Shown: in pieces, positions 32,114 to 40,577 of the stretch
How positions within the stretch are numbered: the stretch's first letter is position 1
Layout: every line of letters starts with the position of its first letter
Assembly (NCBI RefSeq): GCF_001598555.1
Contig: NZ_BCZE01000032.1
Coordinates: 1 to 62,739 of the forward strand
Source of the DNA: Novosphingobium rosa NBRC 15208
GTDB lineage: Bacteria; Pseudomonadota; Alphaproteobacteria; Sphingomonadales; Sphingomonadaceae
Length of the DNA: 62,739 bases
Reading direction: 5' to 3'
Notes under the pieces: generated by a model
Seen by the model: only the letters and a program-made list of their open reading frames with translations
What the model was told of the DNA's origin: nothing
Databases searched by the model: none
Position numbers and translations under genes: made by a program

Positions 32114-34531
32114 ATGGTACGGTCTATCGGATGCGGGATGCAGCGGCGTATGGCGGCATGGCTCTGGACGGCGATGCTGACGCCTTCGGTTCTGGCCCAA
32201 CCGGCTCTGGCGCAGGCGGGGGTTCAGCCGCAAGCAGCGGGTTTCGCCATTCCACCCCAACCGCTGGCCGACGCAATCACGCTGTTTGGTCAGCAATCGG
32301 GCATGCAGGTCTCGGTGCATGGCGATCTGGTGCGGGGCCGGGCCTCGCCGGGGGTGAGCGGTCGGCTGGCGCCGGCGGATGCGCTCTCGCGCCTGCTGGC
32401 CGGAACCGGGCTGACCTTCCGCCTGCTGCCTGACCGCACGGTGACGCTGGAACCGGCGCCCCAGACCAGCGGGCAGGCGGTGCAACTCGGCCCGGTGCAG
32501 GTGCAGGGCAGCGAGCAAAACGGCTCTCTGGCCATCACCGACACGCCCCGCACCGATCGCGCCGCCACGGACCGCAGCCACAGCTATGCCGCCCGCGCCG
32601 CCACGGTGGCGGGCAAGGAGGCGCAGGATCTGCGCGAGATTCCCCAATCCGTCAGCATCGTCACCCGGCAGCGGATGGACGATCAGAACATGATCACGCT
32701 GGAACAGGCCCTGCGCCAGACCACCGGCGTCACCGCCATTCCCTATGGCGATGGCTGGGCCTATTATCAGGTGCGCGGCTATGCGGCGGAGGTGCAGTAT
32801 GACGGCATCCCCGCCAACAGTGCCGTGCAGTACCAGACCCAGTTCGACCTGGGCATGTATGACCGGATCGAGCTGCTGCGCGGCCCCTCCGGCTTGTTGC
32901 AGGGCAGCGGTCAGCCTTCCGGCACCATCAATCTGGTGCGCAAGCGCCCGCATGATACGTTCGGCTGGTCGGGTGATCTGATGGCGGGCAGCTGGGCCAA
33001 TTTCCATGGCGATCTGGATGTGACGGGCCCGCTCGACAAAAATGGAGCGGTCCGGGCGCGGTTTGTCGCCTCGGGCGAGACGCGCGGCTATTTCACCGAC
33101 CAGGAGCATCAAAAACATGCCATGCTCTATGGCATCGTCGAAGCCGATCTGACGCCGTCCACCACGCTGACTGTTTCGGGCAGTTGGCAGAATTCCCGGC
33201 AGGCGCCGCTCGATTACGGGCAGTCGACCTATATCAATGGTCAGGTGCTGAATGCGCCGCGCTCGGCGTTTTTCGGCACGAGCTGGTCGCGCAGCATCAC
33301 CCATACGCGCGATGCCTATGCCTCCGTCGATCAGGATCTGGGGAATGGGTGGAAGGCGAGGGCCAGCCTCGATTACCGTCAGCAGCGGTTGACCGGACCC
33401 TATGGCTATATCGACGGGCCGGTGAATCCGGACAACAGCGCCGCCTATGCCCTGCAGAACCAGTATGTGCTCAACACATGGTTCGGATCGGATGCCAGTG
33501 TCAGCGGCCCGGTGGAACTGCTGGGGCGGACGCATAAGCTGCTGTTCGGGGTTAATTATGCCTGGCAGGGCGCGCTCAGCTATTCCGGTTTTCAGGATGT
33601 GGCGGTCGCCAATGTCTACAACATCACCCTGCCGGAGGTGGACGTGCCCCTCACCAGCGGATCGGACACCCACACCGAGCAGTTCGGCGCCTATGCGCAA
33701 GGGCGCTTCAGCCTGCTCGATCCGTTGACCCTGGTGGCGGGCGTGCGCGTCACCGATTACCGCGCGAAGGAGCGTGACGGCGTGGGCCGCTTCGGCGATT
33801 TCTACGCGACCTCGCGCAGCACCGGCCATGTGACGCCCACCGCCGGGCTGATCTATGACGCCACGCGGCAGATCAGCCTCTATGGCAGCTATGCCAGCAT
33901 TTTCGTGCCGCAGGCCAATCTGGTGTTCGGCGGCGGCACGCTGAAACCGCGCACCGGCGAGCAGTTCGAGATCGGCGCCAAGGGCAGCTTTCTGGGCGGC
34001 GCGCTGACGGCCTCCGCCGCGCTGTTCAACATCATCGACCGCAACCGCGCCTATGCCGATGCGGCGCATCCCACCTATTACATCGCGGCGGGCAAGGCGC
34101 GCAGCCGCGGCGCGGAGGCCGAAATCAACGGCGAACCCCTGCCGGGCTGGAGCCTCTTTGCAGGCTACACCTATCTGGACACCAAATTCCTCGATGACAG
34201 CACCTATCAGGGGTTGCTCTATGACGCGGAGGAGCCCAAGCACACCTTCAAGCTGTGGAGCACCTATCGCTTCGGCCCGCTGGAGAAGCGCGGCTTCCAG
34301 ATCGGCGGCGGCGTGCGGGCGATGAGCTCCACCACGCGCGGTGGTCCGGTGCAGGGGGCCTATGCGGTGGTGGATGCGCAGGTGGGGTATCGCCTGAACC
34401 GGCAATGGTCGCTGACGGTTTCGGTGAACAATCTGCTGGACAAGACCTATTACGCCCGCGTGCCCAACAGCTATTTCGGCATCTATGGCGAACCGCGCAG
34501 CGTGATGGTGGCGTTGCGGAAAGGGTTTTGA
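32114..34531 (+). CDS. FecA-type TonB-dependent siderophore receptor with signalling domain
   Basis: A receptor of 805 residues. After a signal peptide (ending near QPALAQ) comes an STN signalling domain (FAIPPQPLADAITLFGQQSG to LPDRTVTLEPAP), then the plug (EIPQSVSIVTRQRMDDQNM, RIELLRGPSGLLQGSGQPSG) and a beta-barrel ending in MVALRKGF. The STN domain is what talks to FecR proteins, which agrees with the neighbouring sigma/anti-sigma genes. RGPSGLLQGSGQPSGTINLVRK is typical of ferric siderophore receptors. ATG at 32114 has GAGGA upstream; another ATG at 32138 is possible. Expression probably depends on the GAAAAT-15-CGTC promoter. Confidence 0.93.
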   Translation: MVRSIGCGMQRRMAAWLWTAMLTPSVLAQPALAQAGVQPQAAGFAIPPQPLADAITLFGQQSGMQVSVHGDLVRGRASPGVSGRLAPADALSRLLAGTGLTFRLLPDRTVTLEPAPQTSGQAVQLGPVQVQGSEQNGSLAITDTPRTDRAATDRSHSYAARAATVAGKEAQDLREIPQSVSIVTRQRMDDQNMITLEQALRQTTGVTAIPYGDGWAYYQVRGYAAEVQYDGIPANSAVQYQTQFDLGMYDRIELLRGPSGLLQGSGQPSGTINLVRKRPHDTFGWSGDLMAGSWANFHGDLDVTGPLDKNGAVRARFVASGETRGYFTDQEHQKHAMLYGIVEADLTPSTTLTVSGSWQNSRQAPLDYGQSTYINGQVLNAPRSAFFGTSWSRSITHTRDAYASVDQDLGNGWKARASLDYRQQRLTGPYGYIDGPVNPDNSAAYALQNQYVLNTWFGSDASVSGPVELLGRTHKLLFGVNYAWQGALSYSGFQDVAVANVYNITLPEVDVPLTSGSDTHTEQFGAYAQGRFSLLDPLTLVAGVRVTDYRAKERDGVGRFGDFYATSRSTGHVTPTAGLIYDATRQISLYGSYASIFVPQANLVFGGGTLKPRTGEQFEIGAKGSFLGGALTASAALFNIIDRNRAYADAAHPTYYIAAGKARSRGAEAEINGEPLPGWSLFAGYTYLDTKFLDDSTYQGLLYDAEEPKHTFKLWSTYRFGPLEKRGFQIGGGVRAMSSTTRGGPVQGAYAVVDAQVGYRLNRQWSLTVSVNNLLDKTYYARVPNSYFGIYGEPRSVMVALRKGF

Positions 34532-34607
34532 CGCATTGGCGCCGGTGGAGCGTTGGCGCGCTTCGTTTCGGCGCCACCTGCCTTGCATCGGGAGACGTCC
34601 TGGGAGC

Positions 34608-34627
34608 GCGAGGGGTAAGCCCCTCGC
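34608..34627 (+). terminator. Intrinsic terminator after receptor gene / before mntH
   Basis: GCGAGGGG-TAAG-CCCCTCGC forms a perfect 8-base-pair stem with a 4-base loop, followed by a T-rich stretch (ATTTCTCTTTTGCTTTTATT). It lies 77 bases after the receptor stop and 31 bases before the GTG of the Nramp gene. It may also act as an attenuator in an Nramp leader. Confidence 0.8.
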
Positions 34628-34658
34628 ATTTCTCTTTTGCTTTTATTAGACTGGCTCG

Positions 34659-35981
34659 GTGCCTTTCTCCCTCCCCACCACCGCCACCGCTCCCTTTTGC
34701 CCGTCGCAAGTGCGCGGTAGCGTGCCTGTGCCCTCCGATGGTGGTTGGCGCAAACGCCTGATCCGCTCGGCGGGGCCGGGGTTGCTGGTGGCGGTCGGCT
34801 ATATGGACCCGGGCAATTGGGCCACGGATATCGAGGCCGGGTCGCGCTATGGCTATGATCTGCTGTTCGTGGTGCTGCTGTGCGGAGCAGCGGCGATCTT
34901 TCTGCAATGGCTGGCGGCAAGGCTGGGCATCGTGGGCCGCCGCGATCTGGCGCAGATGGCGCGCGAGCAGTACAGCCGCCGCGCCTGCCTGACGCTCTGG
35001 GCGCTGGCCGAGCTGGCGATCATCGCCACCGATGTGGCCGAGGTGCTGGGGGCGGCGCTGGCCTTCAACCTGCTGCTGGGCGTGCCGCTGTGGGCCGGCG
35101 TGCTGCTGACGGGGCTGGATACGGTGATCGTGCTGAGCCTGAAGGGGCACGGTTTCCGCCAGCTGGAGGCGATCGTGCTGGGGCTGATCCTCACCATTGC
35201 CGCCTGCTTTGCCGCGCAGCTGGCGATTGCCCCGCCCGATGCCGCGGGCCTGCTGCATGGGGCGGTGCCCAGTCTGGCCGCTCTGGGCCAGCCCCATGCG
35301 CTCTATCTGGCGGTGGGCATTCTGGGGGCGACGGTGATGCCGCACAACCTCTATCTGCACAGCAGCGTGGTGCAGACGCGCCAATCCACCCGCGTGGATG
35401 AGGGTGAGACAAGGCAGGCGCTGCGTTTCGCCACGGCCGATACGGTGGTGTCTCTGGCGTTGGCGACCTTCGTGAACGCCGCGATCCTGTGTCTGGCCGC
35501 CTCCACCTTTCATGCCCATGGCTTTGCTCAGGTGGCCGAGATCGAGGATGCCTACCGCCTGCTCACCCCGATCACCGGGGCGGGGGCGGCGACGCTGCTG
35601 TTCGGGATCGCGCTCTTCGCCTCGGGGCAGAGCGCCACCTTTACCGGAACGGTGGCCGGGCAGGTGGTGCTGGAGGGTTTCCTGAACCTGACGATCCCCT
35701 GCTGGCAGCGGCGGATCATCACGCGCGGGCTGGCGCTGATCCCGGCGCTGGCGGGCGTGCTGTGGCTGGGCGACCATGCGGTGGGGCGGCTGCTGGTGCT
35801 GACCCAGGTGGTGCTGTCGCTGCAACTGCCGTTTGCGATCTGGCCGCTGATCCGCTTTACCGCCGACCGCAGCATTATGGGAAGCTTTGCCAGCGGGGCG
35901 GCGGTTCAGGCGCTGGCCTGGGGGCTGTTCGTGCTGATCGCCGCCGCCAATCTGTGGTTGGTGTGGAACTGGCTGGTTTGA
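34659..35981 (+). CDS. mntH: Nramp-family divalent metal (Mn/Fe) transporter
   Basis: A membrane protein of 440 residues with about eleven helices. The two metal-binding motifs are present: DPGN at residues 50-53 in helix 1 (VGYMDPGNWATDIE) and MPHN at 227-230 in helix 6 (ATVMPHNLYLHSSVVQTR). This identifies a proton-coupled Mn(II)/Fe(II) importer of the inner membrane. The DPGNWATD form is seen in MntH proteins. It starts at GTG, and the N-terminal 30 residues are proline-rich and weakly conserved, so a start slightly further in is possible. It follows the FecA-type receptor on the same strand but beyond a strong terminator, so it needs its own promoter or antitermination. Confidence 0.92.
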   Translation: MPFSLPTTATAPFCPSQVRGSVPVPSDGGWRKRLIRSAGPGLLVAVGYMDPGNWATDIEAGSRYGYDLLFVVLLCGAAAIFLQWLAARLGIVGRRDLAQMAREQYSRRACLTLWALAELAIIATDVAEVLGAALAFNLLLGVPLWAGVLLTGLDTVIVLSLKGHGFRQLEAIVLGLILTIAACFAAQLAIAPPDAAGLLHGAVPSLAALGQPHALYLAVGILGATVMPHNLYLHSSVVQTRQSTRVDEGETRQALRFATADTVVSLALATFVNAAILCLAASTFHAHGFAQVAEIEDAYRLLTPITGAGAATLLFGIALFASGQSATFTGTVAGQVVLEGFLNLTIPCWQRRIITRGLALIPALAGVLWLGDHAVGRLLVLTQVVLSLQLPFAIWPLIRFTADRSIMGSFASGAAVQALAWGLFVLIAAANLWLVWNWLV

Positions 35982-35984
35982 GGA

Positions 35985-36299
35985 TCAGCGCTCGATCACT
36001 TCGCTGAACTGCATGATCGGCGTGATGTCGGTGTAATGGGCCACATCGGCCAGAATTTCCGCCGCATGGGGGGCGAAAGCCGCCTGAAACGCCTCCAGCG
36101 AGGGGCTGAAGATATGGCACATGCCCACGAAAGGCGCGGCGCTGCCGGGGGCGCCTCCGGCCAGACCCTTGTCGATCTCATAGCCCAGACAGGCCGCGCC
36201 GAGGCGCTGCCGGATCATCGGCATATGGCTCTCGCGGTAATAGGCATGATCGAAGTTTTTGCCGCTGTCTGCGGGGTAGAACACGCTGACCTTGATCAC
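35985..36299 (-). CDS. EthD-family small protein
   Basis: A protein of 104 residues with the EthD-like ferredoxin-fold layout: IKVSVFYPADSGKNFDHAYYRESHMPMI at the start, and a C-terminal strand ITPIMQFSEVIER. The FDHAYYRESHMPMI segment is the usual signature. Members are dimeric alpha+beta barrel proteins linked to degradation of ethers and aromatic or polyketide rings, but most have no proven reaction. It converges on the Nramp gene with three bases between the stops and has no operon partner. The upstream 156-base gap is shared with the divergent GH1 gene, so joint control is possible. Confidence 0.8.
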   Translation of the reverse strand: MIKVSVFYPADSGKNFDHAYYRESHMPMIRQRLGAACLGYEIDKGLAGGAPGSAAPFVGMCHIFSPSLEAFQAAFAPHAAEILADVAHYTDITPIMQFSEVIER

Positions 36300-36455
36300 G
36301 GATGACGCTCCTCTCCGGGGTTATTGGCGCAGGATATCATGGCGATGGCGGCGATCATACTGGCCGAAGGGCCATAATCGGCTGTCCCTTCCGATATTGG
36401 AATTTATATTCTAGAAAAACGGCGCTTACAGACTACAGGATTCGGGAGATCTGCC
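36300..36455. promoter_or_regulatory. Divergent region with GAATTTATATTC palindrome
   Basis: GAAT-TTAT-ATTC at 36400-36411 is an inverted repeat in an AT-rich block 45 bases before the GH1 start. The gap must hold promoters for the EthD-like and GH1 genes. Nothing else is recognised here. Confidence 0.3.
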
Positions 36456-37787
36456 TTGATTGATCGTCGCACCCTGCTGGCCGCCACCGCGACCGGCATC
36501 GCCACCATGGCCGCGCCTGCCGCGCGCGCTGCCAGACCGGCCAGCCCGTATTTCCCCAAAGGCTTCCTGTGGGGCGCCGCCACCGCCGCGCATCAGGTGG
36601 AGGGCAACAACACCAACAGCTGCGTCTGGGCGATGGAGCACGCCCATCCCACCGTCTATGCCGAACCCTCGGGCGATGCGGCGAACAGCTTCATGCTATG
36701 GCGCACGGACCTGGATCTGGTGAAGGCCATGGGGCTGAACTCCTATCGTTTCAGCCTCGAATGGGCGCGGATCGAACCGGCCAAGGGTGAGTTTTCCATC
36801 GCCATGCTCGATCATTACAAGGCGATGACCGCGGGCTGCCGCGAACGCGGGCTGACGCCGCTGGTGACCTTCAATCATTTCTCCACGCCCGTCTGGTTCG
36901 CGGCGCAGGGCGGCTGGGCCAACCCCGAGGCGCCCCCGCTGTTCGCGCGCTATTGCGAGCATGCCGCACGGCATCTGGCCGCGGAGATCGGCTATGCCAC
37001 CACGCTCAACGAGCCCAATCTGAGCGGTCTGCTGGACATCGTGCTGCCCGGCGATATCGGCAAGCGCCTGCTCGATGCCGACCGCCAGATGCAGGAGGCC
37101 GCCGCCCGTGAGCATGGCGTGGCGCGTTTCCTGCCGGGCAATCCGCTCTATGTCGCCGATCCGCAGGTGGTGCAGGCCGGGCTGCTGGCGGGCCACAAGG
37201 CCGGGCGCGAGGCGATCAAGAGCGTGCGCCCCGATCTGCCGGTCGGCGTCAGCCTCGCCATCATCGATGATCAGGCGGCGGGCAGGAACAGCCTGCGCGA
37301 TGCCATGCGCGCGAAGCTCTATCGCCCGTGGCTGGAGGCGGCGCGCGGCAATGATTTCGTCGGCGTGCAGAATTACGAGCGTTCGATCTGGACCGATACG
37401 GGCCGCTTGCCCGCGCCCAAGGGCGCGGAGCTGAACGATGCGGGTTCGGAGATCTATCCGCCCTCACTGGCGGGCGCGGTGCGCTATGCCCATGACGTCA
37501 GCGGCGTGCCGGTGATCGTCACCGAACATGGGCTGAATTCCGCCGATGATGCCAAGCGCGTCCGTCTGATCCCTGCCGCGCTGGCGGGGCTGAAGCGCGC
37601 CATGGAGGATGGCGTGCCGGTGCTGGGCTATATGCACTGGTCGCTGATCGACAATTTCGAATGGGTCTTCGGCTACAAGCCGCAATTCGGCCTGCACACG
37701 CTGGACCGCAAGACCTTCACCCGCACGCCCAAGCCCTCCGCCAGGGTGCTGGGCGACATCGCGCGGGCCAATGCGCTGCCGGGGTGA
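36456..37787 (+). CDS. Exported glycoside hydrolase family 1 enzyme
   Basis: A GH1 beta-glycosidase of 443 residues. The acid/base glutamate is Glu186 in TTLNEPN, and the nucleophile is Glu357 in VTEHGLN, where the family normally has T-E-N-G, so the residue after the nucleophile differs. FLWGAATAAHQVEG and SLIDNFEWVFGYKPQFGL are standard GH1 signatures. The N terminus DRRTLLAATATGIATMAAPA is a twin-arginine export signal, so the enzyme acts in the periplasm. Translation starts at TTG behind GGGAG. No sugar-transport genes are nearby. It may remove a glycosyl group from a plant-derived glycoside before the aglycone enters the neighbouring catabolic operon. Confidence 0.9.
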   Translation: MIDRRTLLAATATGIATMAAPAARAARPASPYFPKGFLWGAATAAHQVEGNNTNSCVWAMEHAHPTVYAEPSGDAANSFMLWRTDLDLVKAMGLNSYRFSLEWARIEPAKGEFSIAMLDHYKAMTAGCRERGLTPLVTFNHFSTPVWFAAQGGWANPEAPPLFARYCEHAARHLAAEIGYATTLNEPNLSGLLDIVLPGDIGKRLLDADRQMQEAAAREHGVARFLPGNPLYVADPQVVQAGLLAGHKAGREAIKSVRPDLPVGVSLAIIDDQAAGRNSLRDAMRAKLYRPWLEAARGNDFVGVQNYERSIWTDTGRLPAPKGAELNDAGSEIYPPSLAGAVRYAHDVSGVPVIVTEHGLNSADDAKRVRLIPAALAGLKRAMEDGVPVLGYMHWSLIDNFEWVFGYKPQFGLHTLDRKTFTRTPKPSARVLGDIARANALPG

Positions 37788-37811
37788 CTGATGGTGAGGC
37801 TGCTGATTGCG

Positions 37812-38975
37812 CTAAAGGCTCCGCGCGATCAGCAGCTTCATGATCTCATTGGTGCCGCCATAGATGCGCGTGACGCGGGCATCGCGATAGGCCTGAGCGA
37901 TGGGATATTCATTCATATAACCATAGCCGCCGAAGAGCTGCAGGCAGCGGTCGGCGATCTTGCCATGCAGCTCGGTCAGCCAGTACTTCGCCATGGAGGC
38001 GGTGGCATTGTCCAGCCGCCCTTCCAGATGCTCGGCCACGCAATGGTTGACGAAGGCCTTGCCGACACAGGCCTCGGTCTTCATCTCGGCCAGCGCGAAC
38101 TGGGTGGTCTGGAAGTCGAGGATGGCCTGGCCGAAAGCCTTGCGCTCCTTCACATAATCCAGCGTGATGCCAAGAATATGCTCGATGGCGGCCATGGATT
38201 GCACGGCCAGGATCAGGCGCTCCTGAGGCAGCTTTTCCATCAGCTGATAGAAGCCGCGCCCTTCCTCCTCGCCCAGCAGGCAGTCGGTGGGAACGCGCAT
38301 ATCCTGAAAGAACAGCTCTGACGTGTCCGAGGCCGGGCGGCCGATCTTGTCGAGATTGCGCCCACGCGCGAAGCCCGGCGTGCCCCGCGCATCGACCGCC
38401 AGCAGCGAGATGCCCCGCGCGCCCGCCGCCGGATCGGTCTTCACCACCACCAGCACCACATCGGCGTTCTGCCCATTGGTGATGAAGGTCTTGGCGCCAT
38501 TGACGATGTAATGCCCGCCCTCGCGCCGGGCGGTGGTCCGGATGCCCTGCAGGTCGGAGCCCGCGCCTGGCTCGGTCATGGCGATGGCCCCGATGGCCGC
38601 GCCGCTGGCCATGGCAGGCAGCCAGCGCTGTTTCAACGCCGGTGAGCCATAGCTCTCCAGATAGGGGCCGACGATGGCATTGTGCAGCGTGACATCCCAC
38701 CCCTCGAAGCCACGGCGGCCCAGCTCCTCGATCAGCACCACCTCGTGGCGGAAGTCTCCACCGGCGCCGCCATGGGCCTGCGCCGTGCAGAGCCCCAGCA
38801 GGCCCTGCCGTCCCGCCAGCGCCCAGAAACCGCGCGAGACGATGCCTGCCTCGCGAAACCCGTCGATCACCTCGGGCGTGGCATGCCGGTCGAGGAAGCG
38901 GCCCACACTGTCGCGGAAGTGGGCGATCTCTTCATCCTGAAGCGGCAGGCAATCGGGAAAGTCGAGACGGTGCAT
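37812..38975 (-). CDS. Acyl-CoA dehydrogenase, long-chain type
   Basis: An acyl-CoA dehydrogenase of 387 residues with AMTEPGAGSDLQGIR, YVKERKAFGQAILDFQ and the ending YGGTNEIMKLLIARSL. The C-terminal glutamate position reads glycine (YGGT), as in long-chain and isovaleryl-CoA dehydrogenases, where the base lies in the helix that here reads QERLILAVQ. It would form an enoyl-CoA and pass electrons to ETF. ATG at 38975 has GGAGGAA in front. It is the last gene of the ten-gene operon and follows the enoyl-CoA hydratase by 28 bases. Its end faces the GH1 gene. Confidence 0.92.
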   Translation of the reverse strand: MHRLDFPDCLPLQDEEIAHFRDSVGRFLDRHATPEVIDGFREAGIVSRGFWALAGRQGLLGLCTAQAHGGAGGDFRHEVVLIEELGRRGFEGWDVTLHNAIVGPYLESYGSPALKQRWLPAMASGAAIGAIAMTEPGAGSDLQGIRTTARREGGHYIVNGAKTFITNGQNADVVLVVVKTDPAAGARGISLLAVDARGTPGFARGRNLDKIGRPASDTSELFFQDMRVPTDCLLGEEEGRGFYQLMEKLPQERLILAVQSMAAIEHILGITLDYVKERKAFGQAILDFQTTQFALAEMKTEACVGKAFVNHCVAEHLEGRLDNATASMAKYWLTELHGKIADRCLQLFGGYGYMNEYPIAQAYRDARVTRIYGGTNEIMKLLIARSL

Positions 38976-39003
38976 GGGTGTTCCTCCGGCCTGCCGTGCG
39001 GGT

Positions 39004-39780
39004 TCAGCGCCCTTGCCACGCGGGCTTGCGCTTCTGGGTAAAGGCCAGCGGCCCTTCCACGGCATCCTCGGAGGATAGCAGGGTCTGCATGGCGGGAAAG
39101 TCCCACTGCGCCGCCATCGCCTCGGCCAGCGGCAGGGACAGTGACCTTAACACCGACTCCTTGGTCGCCCGTACCGACAGGGGCCCGCATTCCAGCAGCT
39201 GGGCGGCCCATCCGCGCGCTGCGGTCAGCACGTCGCCCTGTGCCACCTCATTGACGAAACCCAGCGCCAAGCCTTCGGTCGCGGAAACGCGCCGCCCGGT
39301 CAGCAGCATGCCCATCGCCTGCTTCAGGCCGATCTGTTGCGGCAGGCGTTGCAGCCCGCCCGCCAGCGCGGCCAGACCCACGCGCACCTCGGGCAGGGCG
39401 AAGACCGCCCTGCTGTCGGCGACCAGCAGATCGCAGGCCAGCGCCAGTTCGAAGCCGCCGCCCATCGCCACGCCATTGACGGCGGCGATCACCGGCTTGG
39501 GGCAATCGAAGCGCGCGGTCAGCCCGCCAAAGCCCTTGGGCGGGGTGGTGAGCCCGCCGCCCGCCGCCTGCTGTTTCAGATCATGCCCGGCGCAGAAGGC
39601 TTTTTCCCCCGCGCCGGTCAGAATGGCCACCCATTGGCTGTCATCCTCGGCGAAAGCGTCGAAAATCGCCTCCAGTTCGATATGCGCCTGCGCGTTGAGG
39701 GCATTATGCGCCTCGGGCCGGTTGATGGTGACGATGGTGAGCGGCCCTTCGCGCTCGACCGTGGCATAGGTCCAGGTCAT
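39004..39780 (-). CDS. Enoyl-CoA hydratase
   Basis: A crotonase of 258 residues, the normal length. It shows INRPEAHNALN, AFCAGHDLKQQ for the first oxyanion strand, and AVNGVAMGGGFELALACDLLVAD for the second. FALPEVRVGLAALAGGLQRLPQQIG contains the PE pair with the second catalytic glutamate, so true 2-enoyl-CoA hydratase activity is likely. It lies between an SDR and an acyl-CoA dehydrogenase in the large operon, giving the three activities of one beta-oxidation turn except thiolysis. The ribosome-binding site is modest, and the gene follows the SDR by 11 bases. Confidence 0.9.
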   Translation of the reverse strand: MTWTYATVEREGPLTIVTINRPEAHNALNAQAHIELEAIFDAFAEDDSQWVAILTGAGEKAFCAGHDLKQQAAGGGLTTPPKGFGGLTARFDCPKPVIAAVNGVAMGGGFELALACDLLVADSRAVFALPEVRVGLAALAGGLQRLPQQIGLKQAMGMLLTGRRVSATEGLALGFVNEVAQGDVLTAARGWAAQLLECGPLSVRATKESVLRSLSLPLAEAMAAQWDFPAMQTLLSSEDAVEGPLAFTQKRKPAWQGR

Positions 39781-39791
39781 GCTGTCTGCCT

Positions 39792-40559
39792 TTATTTCGC
39801 GGCCATGCGGATGGCGCCGTCCAGCCGGATGACCTCGCCGTTCAGCATGGGATTGGCGATGATCGCTTCGGTCAGTTTCGCGAATTCGGCGGGCTGGCCA
39901 AGGCGGCTGGGGAAGGGCACCTGTTTGCCCAGCGAATCCAGCACATCCTCCGCCAACACGCTGAGCACCGGGGTCCAGAAGATGCCCGGCGCTATGGTGT
40001 TGACGCGGATGCCATAGCGGGCGAATTCGCGCGCGATCGGCAGCGCCATGCTGACGATCCCGCCCTTGGAGGCGGCATAGGCCGGCTGGCCGATCTGCCC
40101 GTCGAAGGCCGCGACGCTGGCGGTGTTGATGATGATGCCACGCTCGCCATCCGCGTTCAGCGGATCGGCATCATGGATCGCCGCCGCAAATTGCGAGAGG
40201 ACATTGAACGAGCCGATCAGGTTGATGGTGATGATCCTGGCGAAATCGGCGAGCGGCAGGGGCTTGCCATCGCGGCTGATGACCTTGCCCGGCGGGCCGA
40301 TCCCGGCGCAATTGACCAGAATGCGCGCCTTGCCATGCAGGCCTTCCGCCTCGCTCAGGGCATGGCCAACGGCGGCCTCGTCGGTGACATTGACGGGGGC
40401 GAAATGCCCGCCCAACTCACGCGCCTTGGCCATGCCCAGTTCGGCGTTGAGATCGAAGATCGTCACCTTCGCGCCGCGCGCCGCGAGCATCTCGGCGGTC
40501 GCCGCGCCCAGCCCTGATGCGCCGCCGGTGACGATGGCCGCCAGCCCTTGAATATCCAT
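39792..40559 (-). CDS. SDR oxidoreductase, HSD10-like
   Basis: A short-chain dehydrogenase of 255 residues with TGGASGLGAAT, LVNCAGIGPP, and catalytic Tyr/Lys in YAASKGG. It is the same length as the SDR at 58858, and long stretches are identical (for example SVAAFDGQIGQPAYAASKGG), so the two are close paralogues. They resemble HSD17B10-type 3-hydroxyacyl-CoA dehydrogenases, and the likely reaction is 3-hydroxyacyl-CoA plus NAD+ to 3-oxoacyl-CoA. AGGAGG precedes the ATG. It sits between the zinc alcohol dehydrogenase and the enoyl-CoA hydratase genes of the ten-gene operon. Confidence 0.9.
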   Translation of the reverse strand: MDIQGLAAIVTGGASGLGAATAEMLAARGAKVTIFDLNAELGMAKARELGGHFAPVNVTDEAAVGHALSEAEGLHGKARILVNCAGIGPPGKVISRDGKPLPLADFARIITINLIGSFNVLSQFAAAIHDADPLNADGERGIIINTASVAAFDGQIGQPAYAASKGGIVSMALPIAREFARYGIRVNTIAPGIFWTPVLSVLAEDVLDSLGKQVPFPSRLGQPAEFAKLTEAIIANPMLNGEVIRLDGAIRMAAK

Positions 40560-40577
40560 GATTTTACCTCCTGAATG

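Noticed and set aside
31949..34588. Minus-strand open reading of about 880 codons opposite the FecA-type receptor
   Set aside because: The plus-strand frame encodes a full receptor with signal peptide, STN, plug and barrel. The antisense frame has no recognisable motif or ribosome-binding site.
34532..34658. Manganese riboswitch (yybP-ykoY type) before mntH
   Set aside because: The two conserved internal loops of that aptamer are not visible. Only a simple terminator stem is supported.
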